In this document: one piece after another, positions 57,016-64,000 of the stretch
How positions within the stretch are numbered: position 1 is the stretch's first letter
Layout of the letters: every line of letters starts with the position of its first letter
From: Agrypnia vestita
Lineage: Eukaryota; Arthropoda; Insecta; Trichoptera; Phryganeidae
Direction: 5' to 3'
Length of the DNA stretch: 64,000 nt
Assembly: GCA_016648135.1 (NCBI GenBank)
Contig: JADDOH010010044.1
Span: 1 to 64,000 of the forward strand
The notes under the pieces: generated by a model
The model's input: only the letters and a program-made list of their open reading frames with translations
The model's database searches: none
Told to the model about the DNA's origin: nothing
Translations under genes and position numbers: made by a program

Positions 57016-57560
57016 ATAACTGAGCTTATAAAGTGTTCAGTGCACTCAATATTCCTTTATGATGTGGAATCGTGGACTTTAAAAGAAAAAGAAAGTCGGC
57101 GGATTAATGCCTTTGAGATGTGGTGTTGAAGACGCATGTTGCGAGACGCATGAATGGTGGGACGCACAAATGTCTCCATATTACAAGAACTCTAAATCAA
57201 AGAGAAACTCAACCACTTGTCTGAGACGAATCCTCCAATTTTTTAACATCTTGCCAGAAGAGAAGATACCCTCAATAAGCTTTATGTCTTGGGCCACGTC
57301 GAAGTTCGAAGGTAAAAAAATAGTAAGAATAATGATGTGACACGTATTCCGTGTTCGCATCTCTATTTTTAAAAAAAAAAAAAAAAGAGGAAGACCCCCC
57401 ACTCGTTGGACCGACCAAGTGCTACAAGCTACAAGTACTTCTCTGGCGATGGCGCTTAGGTCTCCAGGATGACGGGAAAGATGAAAGAGAATAATAAAGA
57501 AAGCGGGAGGTCATGAAAGTCATCATCTTTGGTCATGAGGGACCGACTTGGAGGATGATG
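57016..57560 (+). mobile_element. Second LINE 3' fragment carrying a nested SINE tail
   Basis: Plus: IFLYDVESWTLKEKESRRIN, AFEMWC, LYVLGHVEVRR, then after the SINE piece RGRPPTRWTDQVLQATSTSL. Multiple stops. Lies directly behind the previous LINE. Confidence 0.78.
57335..57388 (+). mobile_element. SINE 3' tail fragment nested in the LINE
   Basis: 'gatgtgacacgtattccgtg', 'ttcgcatctctattttt' and a run of A equal the 3' end of the SINE at 4288. The tRNA-like head is absent, indicating 5' truncation at insertion. The LINE frame resumes at 'gaggaagacccccca'. Confidence 0.82.
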
Positions 57561-58941
57561 GACAGTGAATTTTATTTTAACTGGCAACTATGCTGTGTTG
57601 CATTACTGCATGGCTGTATTGCAGTACGGTAAGTTGTCCTGCCTGCACAGTTGTTATTGCGCCAATAGGAGAATTACCGAAGTCTGTACTATTTAGTCGA
57701 CAGCGTCACTTGTCGATCCTGGCGGTGCTAGAGACTGCAGATTATCTCCTGAAAAGCTGTGTTCAGTTCCTCGAGTTGGATGGATTACTTCAAGTGTCTC
57801 GTAATAATGAAACTTGGAATAAAATGTCGATATTTATTGTAGGTACACACTATTTATAGTAATGAGATGTTGACTGTATTATCTCATTAAAATATTATCC
57901 CCGGGCAGACGTTACCACGCGCTAACATACTCCCATTTGGCAGTTCACCTCACAGACTTTATGGTTAAAATTTTCATTCTGGGTAAGCTGTGGGTCTTTA
58001 TTTACTGGACTGCAAGCCTTCCATCTCCTGCCTCCAAAGGTTGACTAGCTCACGGGCCTGGATGTTCCATTTGCCGATGTTGTCTAGTGAATATATCAGG
58101 CATTTCCTCACTGACCAGGCGCAGGAGAAGTCCTTGCGGCACGCCGGCGGTATTAGTACTTATTTACCTAAGTCGGGGTGGTCACGTTTTTCTCTTTTTT
58201 TACAGATCCTACACCTGAATCAAGCCCAACCGTACTATCTTCTGGATAAAGAATAAAAATAGATCCCTTCCTTTCTTACATGTTGGCTCTGGTACGGATC
58301 CAGCTCTCAACATTCGCCAACAACAATTCATCGCGCTTACAGCGATACAGCGGTATCTGTTCATATAGTAGGTACTTCTTCTATTGAGGTGAAGAATTGC
58401 CTCAGCATAAATTGTAAGCGCGATGAATTGTATGCGCTGAATTGCGGGCGCTGAATGCTAAATGCCTTCCCGCTAAGAGATTCTTCTCTTTAGTATAATT
58501 ATCACAGGAGCAGACAAATAGTTTAAAATGTCTTTATTTGTTATAATTTAGTGATAAACTTTCCTACTTATTTAATACGCGAGATGTAATATTGCTTGTC
58601 CCCGACTGTTAATATTTATCATATTTCTTTGAACATCGTGCGCGCGAGAGGTAATTAAAATATACACTCTTACGTCTAAAGACGACAACTTTTAAAGAAT
58701 GCATGACTTTCCAACATGGCCGTGCGGAAAGAACTTCAAGAGAATTTCCCCGAGGACGTACAGAAGTGGAACCGGAGTAATTGAATTAATAGAGGCCTTG
58801 TATTTGCCCAGCAGGCCTTTGTGCGATATCAGATGAGTGCTTTCTTTTCTTTGGATACAGTTTACAGCTAGAAATTTTTATCTCAAACAAATGCATTGTG
58901 TAAATATTTACAATTATTTTAAAAATGAAGTAATATTATTT

Positions 58942-59173
58942 CAGAATATTTTGAGTTTGTTCAAATCTTTCAGAACAGTGCTGGATTTATGTCACAGAGA
59001 CATTATTAATCAATTAGTGTATATTATAGATATCTCACAGAGACGAAACTGTTTGTCTCTCTACAGTTTCGTCTCTGTGAGATATCTATAATATACACTA
59101 ATTGATTAATAATGTCTCTGTGACATAAATCCAGCACTGTTCTGAAAGATTTGAACAAACTCAAAATATTCTG
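58942..59173. repeat. 232-bp palindrome, perfect 111-bp arms, 10-base loop
   Basis: Arms 58942-59052 and 59063-59173 are exact mirrors, so the same protein string appears on both strands. Beyond 59173 the mirror continues (attgtaaatac) against 58900-58915 after a gap of about 25 bases in the left arm. The centre is the repeat N end motif gtttcgtctctgtgagata. Confidence 0.95.
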
Positions 59174-59285
59174 AATTGTAAATACTGGTAAAAAGGAATT
59201 TAACAAAAATTGGAAATAATATTTCCTGGCGTATCCTAGTGTAATGCAAGTATTCGGATGAATTTCATTACACACAATAAAGTAT

Positions 59286-59640
59286 ATTGCTCTCAAAATT
59301 CCGTAAAAAATCAATGTAGATTTTCTCATTAGCGACATCTGTGGGGATTTAGGGGAATGAAAATGGCTTTGTACAGGCCGCATGGAAAAGGCGCTTACAA
59401 CTCATATATGAAAGCTTTCCACGCAATTTGAACATATATACAACTTCCAAAAAATGAATAAGCATGGTATATTCTATCATGGGTGGAAATGGCGAATGTT
59501 ACAATTGTGTAAAGTGATCACTTAAGCCAACCATAAAAAGACAGGTCATAAGTCCTGTGTACACCCAAATGACTTCTATACCTACTTTCCCATAATTAAT
59601 ACAGTTTCGTCTCTGTGAGATATCTATAATATACACTAAT
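59286..59640 (-). repeat. Dispersed repeat N, copy 5 (near-identical to copy 1)
   Basis: 'gacatctgtggggatttagg', 'ggctttgtacaggccgcatg', 'agtgatcacttaagccaacc' and 'agtcctgtgtacacccaaat' follow exactly as in 1-345. Confidence 0.9.
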
Positions 59641-59929
59641 ATTATTTATTATTACCTCATTTTTCAAATAGTGAAATTAGGATTCTTCAGAACATATATC
59701 GCATATTCTAAATTTTAATGTGAATACTACTTTTTTTCGTATTAACCTTTTGTACTCGATTAGCGACAATACATCTCCATAGTAAATTCCTTTGTAACTC
59801 CGTTGGAGACCAAATATCGCCGCATTCAGTAGATGGGTTTTTTCTTAAAAATGATCTTAGTACCTATTACCGCAGGTATAATCATAATCATATTGTTATT
59901 CGGATGCATACATCCCAATTATAATAATT

Positions 59930-60000
59930 TCGTTGACTGTCCGTTCGTCCATCCGTCTGTCCCCGTTACTTCGTGTAACGTCCTTAACTTCTTTACAGTA
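59930..60000 (+). repeat. Repeat J fragment
   Basis: 'gtccatccgtctgtccccgt', 'tacttcgtgtaacgtcctta' as at 29565-29610; also echoed at 26130-26175. Confidence 0.5.
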
Positions 60001-60210
60001 ATATTTTTTTAACGTAAATTTTTTTTTGAATAATTATTTTTTCTAAAAAAAATGTCGATTTTTTTTACATATTTTTTTTTCGAAATTCGAAAAAAAATCC
60101 GATAAAAAAATAATGCCGTCAATTTTCGCATTTTGAGTTTGACAGGTTTGAAACTAATGAATTCAATCAATTAGAAAGCTCATTATTCATAACCGTCAAT
60201 AACTTAACAT

Positions 60211-60372
60211 TTAAAAATGTCGTTAGGTTTTCACGGCCGTTCAGGATGCTGATTGATTGCAGGGTCCATCACATCAGCCCTGATGATGGACCCTGCAATG
60301 GGATCCGAAACGTTGGCCAGAGAGGTCACATGTACACGGCAGAATATCCCAGAAAACTATACACAGAACTTA
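60211..60372 (+). mobile_element. Penelope-like terminal repeat L, copy 2
   Basis: 'ttaggttttcacggccgttc', then after a unique 20-base piece 'cagccctgatgatggaccct', 'gaaacgttggccagagaggt' and 'agaatatcccagaaaactat'. Same as 17050-17275 without the long inverted arm. Confidence 0.82.
60277..60320 (+). ncRNA. Hammerhead ribozyme-like motif with complete core
   Basis: CTGATGA at 60281-60287, stem II GGACCC/GGGATCC with one bulge, GAAAC at 60307-60311, AACGTT, GTT triplet, stem I GCC/GGC. Identical over the core to 17174-17210. An upstream 'tgcagggtccatca' mirrors 'tgatggaccctgca' and could compete with stem II. Confidence 0.72.
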
Positions 60373-62467
60373 ACATTTGTTTACGTTTTAGAGCTTTCTG
60401 ATTGACCGAATTCATTAATTTAAAACCTTTCAAACATAAAACTTCAAAATTGGCGGCATTACAGTGTTATTCATTAACAGTCAAGATACAGAAATAGAGA
60501 AATAGCAACATTGTTTATTTCAGAATACGGCCGAATATGTAGTTGACAGTCAAAAATAGAAAAAATTATGTTTTTCTATAGACAATCGTCAATATTTTAT
60601 ACGATGTGGTTACTCCATTCTGCTTGCATTGTGAGTCGAATGCTTGTGAGTTATTAACGTCAAAATATTACAGTTTCTTATAAAATGGCGACAAATTTAG
60701 CAGAATTTTGTTCGTATTGTATAAAAAATGTAATTAAAAATATAATAGAACATTTTCAAACCATATAAAACGCAAATTTGACTGGGGTCATGATGATCAC
60801 TGATGAAGATGATGACGAAAGAGATTTTTTTAGATATTTTTTAAAAATTTTATAAATACAATTTACATTTTGGCTTCATTCTACATCACGATTTCGCAAA
60901 ATACACATCGAAAATGGTTTTTTTCCATTGCCAGTTTCAAAAATTAATCAAGTCGTATGTTTTTAACTGTAAATAGTTTCGGATATTTTATACGAACCGT
61001 TTGTATTTCCGAGAAGCGAATCTCGACGTTTCGTTGAATAAGTATATGTCTAACGACCGTTATAACAACCTTAATTCATATGTTTTTCTTAAGACACAAG
61101 GTGTACAGATTATTTTAAAATACGTTTAGAGATTATTCAATGTATACAAATATTATCTATAGGTATATACATTTTTTGATATTCGAGTCAATTTAAGGCG
61201 AGAACAAATTTATTTTTCTGTGTGCAATTACATTTAGGACGTTTAATTTTTAGGTTATATATATACGTTTGGTTGGAAATGTGTCAATACATACACGGCG
61301 ATGTATCGTCTATATTATGATTGCTTTGGTGATAGCCGATTGCAAGGCTGGACATTCATTCACTGCAATGCATATTTAGGCGATTTTTAACGAAAATGTG
61401 TTTTTTTATTATTTAATTATATAAGAATATATATTCTAAACTGAAATTTTTTTAGGGCAATAACTTAGATAAAACATCTTTAAGTATATAAAAGGAATAA
61501 ACTGAACATTATTTACAATAATTAAAAAATATAAGCATTAATCGACAGGCTACGGCCAAAAAAATCGTTTTTAGTGTCCTAGGCGGCGCAAAGTTTTAGT
61601 GAATATTTGTATGTACGCATAATATGTTTTTTTACACGTATAAATTATACTTCATTATCTAGAATCCCTATTAAGGAAATTAAGAAATATTTAATATTTA
61701 TAATGTTACAATGTTTTAAATTTGCAAGAAATTTTTAGGTTTTTTTGTTGATTTAAAGACCCTTTTTATTTATATAAAGAGATGATTTTTTACACAATAT
61801 TGTATTTATTCCCGTACTTTAAGGCTTTACTCAGTAAATAAAAGTTATCTTTTTAATAAATACACCTTAATTATTCTTCAACAATAAAAATTACAATATT
61901 TTAAATGTGCCAATAAATTACGTAATTATAAAACAGAATGCCGTTGGCAGCGGCATCATTTATTGGCACAAATAATAATAATAAAAACCCACATTTAAGT
62001 AAAAAAAAAAAAACGAAATAAGCATTTGCAGTGAATGTGCCGCCCTAACTGCTGGTTTGTATAACGTATTTTGGGGTTGCGGGTGTATCATACTAAAAAT
62101 AGCCTGAAGTGCCAAGAGTTAAATATTGTGCCACGTGTTCATAGAAATAAACAAGATGATTTTAATCTCACAGATTTAGTTGAGAAAATTCTCAGTACCG
62201 TGTACACGTGTTGATATTTTGAACTGGAGATAAACATTAATCAGTAGAAATAAGTAGAAAGAGACAAAACTACAACCCGTCTACACGTTCGACTTGACAG
62301 CCAAAGTCGACTAGAGAGAAACTGAAAAACATTAATGAATCGAATATTTTAATGAAATTAAATTAAATGTCAATTATTTTTAATGAGATAAGTAAAATAT
62401 AACAGCATATAAAATTGCTTGCAATATACAAAAAATATCTGCACAATTTCTAACATATTCCCAACTG

Positions 62468-62645
62468 AGTTGCTTGTTGGTCTTGTGGTTAGGATTCTCG
62501 CCTCGTGATCCAAAGGTCGCGGGTTCGAATCTTGCTCCAGATCAGTAAGTTAGTCCTATTTTCATAGCAAAGCGTTTAGCTTAATTTGAAAATAGTAAGA
62601 ATATTGATGATTGATCTCTATTTTTTTTTAATTTAAAAAAATATT
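62468..62645 (+). mobile_element. tRNA-derived SINE, copy 3
   Basis: Head 'gttgcttgttggtcttgtgg', B box in 'cgcgggttcgaatct', body 'agttagtcctattttcatag', 'tagtaagaatattgat', T/A tail. Best-preserved copy. tRNA-derived head without a full cloverleaf. Confidence 0.87.
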
Positions 62646-62649
62646 CTGT

Positions 62650-63704
62650 AGAAAAATGGAAATCAAAATAATAATATTTTTTAATAAATACTAAAAACAT
62701 GATTTTATGTGAATTGATTAAAAATATGAAAATATTTTGTTACAATTTACTACAGATTACAATATACTTTTATTCGATAGCTATTAACCTCAAAACGTAT
62801 ACGTCATTTTTGAAATAATACAAACCCGACAAATGTCACTGGAATGTACAATGTACAATGTGATTTTTAAAAATAATGAATGATTATGTATTGTGATCCA
62901 GAATACGTCTTTCTGCCAAATTTCAGATCGAATGTTGGTCCTGTCCCTGGCAGACAGGCATTTGAGTGGAGCTAAATAAAAGCTATTAAAAAATTCAATT
63001 TCACCGGAACACGAAAACAAAAAAAATGAACCATTTTTAATGTTTCATAGCAGAAATAACATCCAACGTAGTATCTTAATTTTTCTTTTGTTTAGTAGTG
63101 GATCGATACACTTATGAACTGAATCGTAAAATTGACAGAATCGTAAAAAAAATATTTGACATTGTAAAATCGGTAATTTTAAAGGTTGTCCAAAAGTGAA
63201 ACATAACACAAAATGTTCATTTTCGGTAAAGTTTTTCCCTCAGCACAAACCAGCTGATTAATGACAGCAATCAAATTTACGACTTCTGTTTTGAAACGAC
63301 AATACAGTATCTCTTTCAATTCAGTATTTTTTTGACAATCAAAACATTTCGAAGCATTTATTTCCGCTTTAAAGCTTTGATTTTTAATTCAGTTTTACTA
63401 TTTATGTTCCCCGTAAAAACATTTATTGCAGAATTTGAGTCGAACGGGAATTTGTAGGTACAAATGAAAAGAAATATTCTCTATTCTACTTTGTCGCTCC
63501 TACGATTTTTAAAATGCAATGTTGTGATGTGCGTGAGAAAAGCACACAGTATGTAAATAAAATTCCTCGGGGACTGACCCTTGAAGCAGGTCAAGAAACG
63601 TTTTGTTTTTTAGTGTTTCTGTATGAACTAGCAAAAAAGCAATCGGCTGTCGCTTATTGCCGCTGTAAGGCCCTTATAAAAGCGTCGGTCGGCAGGCACG
63701 TACA
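62650..63704. other. AT-rich stretch, no gene seen
   Basis: Short frames only (62790-63020 minus, 63514-63714 plus), none with a recognisable domain. Confidence 0.3.
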
Positions 63705-64000
63705 TGTACGCTAGCGAAGGAAAAAACTTCATTTCAGAATGAAGACTACAACGCGCACACGTTCACCGGTTTGAAGACTACAATATGTGCGCTACATTTG
63801 TAGTAGGTACCGAAACATTACGCACTTCATCTATTTCAAAAATCTACATTAAGTGAGCTAATTGTAGTACTACTCGTACAGTTGTGCATGTAGCTAAATA
63901 TTGTCGTCTACTTTAATGACCTACAAGAAGTACTTCTTCAAAATTTTACTATTACAAAATTTTCAAATCCATGGGGGGGAGTTGTTTCAGTTTCCAAACT
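63705..64000 (+). mobile_element. Repeat I, copy 3 (cut by window end)
   Basis: 'gctagcgaaggaaaaaactt', 'cacacgttcaccggtttgaa', 'tagtaggtaccgaaacatta', 'gtttcagtttccaaact', following 42600-42940 in order. Confidence 0.82.

Larger units (their letters stand above)
56297..64000 (+). other. Probable downstream intron of Nlf-1
   Basis: It follows a strong donor, and no acceptor followed by FAM155-like cysteine-rich sequence is visible before the window ends. It holds LINE fragments, a 232-bp palindrome, repeat N, a hammerhead-bearing element, a SINE and repeat I. Stretches 57600-58940 and 60380-62460 show nothing I can name beyond AT-rich unique-looking DNA. Confidence 0.6.

Noticed and set aside
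58837..59383. Plus and minus frames with the same peptide string
   Set aside because: Caused by the perfect palindrome at 58942-59173.
60796..60830. CTGATGA followed by GACGAAAG, hammerhead-like
   Set aside because: The intervening bases (agatgat) cannot form stem II and there is no palindromic stem III or stem I.

Overview
This is an AT-rich, intron-scale piece of an animal genome, almost certainly an insect and most likely a moth or butterfly. The case for Lepidoptera rests on a dispersed repeat that opens with ACTAGCTGTGCCCGCG and ends near TATTAGTATAGAT, on many 3'-end fragments of non-LTR retrotransposons, and on short tRNA-derived SINEs. That inference is from repeat style, since no host rRNA or mitochondrial sequence is present. 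There is no bacterial-type gene organisation, and long open frames are either transposon remnants or chance.

I can support one host coding segment: an internal exon at 55636-56296 (+), bounded by a clean acceptor (ttgttgcag) and donor (gtgagt). It encodes 220 residues of a NALCN-channel auxiliary factor (NLF-1 / NALF1-2 = FAM155 family; Drosophila Nlf-1). Its C-terminal end carries a cysteine-rich segment, CLAVCQRVEQACPYFLP followed by TQYAGEPTFLCL, which is the family hallmark. A Gly/Pro heptad expansion lies near its start. Everything else reads as the large flanking introns of that gene, or intergenic DNA.

Layout. 1-5150: inverted copies of a dispersed repeat (N), LINE debris, an 8-bp-TSD hAT MITE (1999-2488), a lepidopteran repeat (K), a SINE, and a GC-richer unique island. 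5150-9100: three LINE 3' fragments, one split by a 465-bp insertion, and a 7-copy satellite of 102 bp. 9100-18700: Penelope-like debris including a GIY-YIG endonuclease remnant, hammerhead-ribozyme motifs, foldback elements and a nested LINE. 18700-30500: LINE pieces, MITE G, repeats A and K, and large palindromes. 30500-47300: an interleaved mosaic of repeats A, F, G, H, I and K plus a (TTC)n tract of about 196 bp. 47300-55560: LINEs, a TTA-flanked Harbinger-like element, and unique islands. 55560-56300: the exon. 56300-64000: LINEs, a 232-bp palindrome, a near-identical repeat of bases 1-345, a second hammerhead-bearing element, a SINE and a truncated repeat I.

The most striking structure is a scattered set of hammerhead-ribozyme-like motifs (CTGANGA, hairpin, GAAA, then a tiny palindromic stem III and a GTC/GTT triplet). 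At least ten sites occur, in several unrelated repeat backgrounds and in states from apparently intact to broken. One of the repeats also carries a GIY-YIG endonuclease remnant, the combination known from Penelope-like retroelements. The window therefore records repeated colonisation of one neuronal-gene neighbourhood by ribozyme-carrying retroelements.
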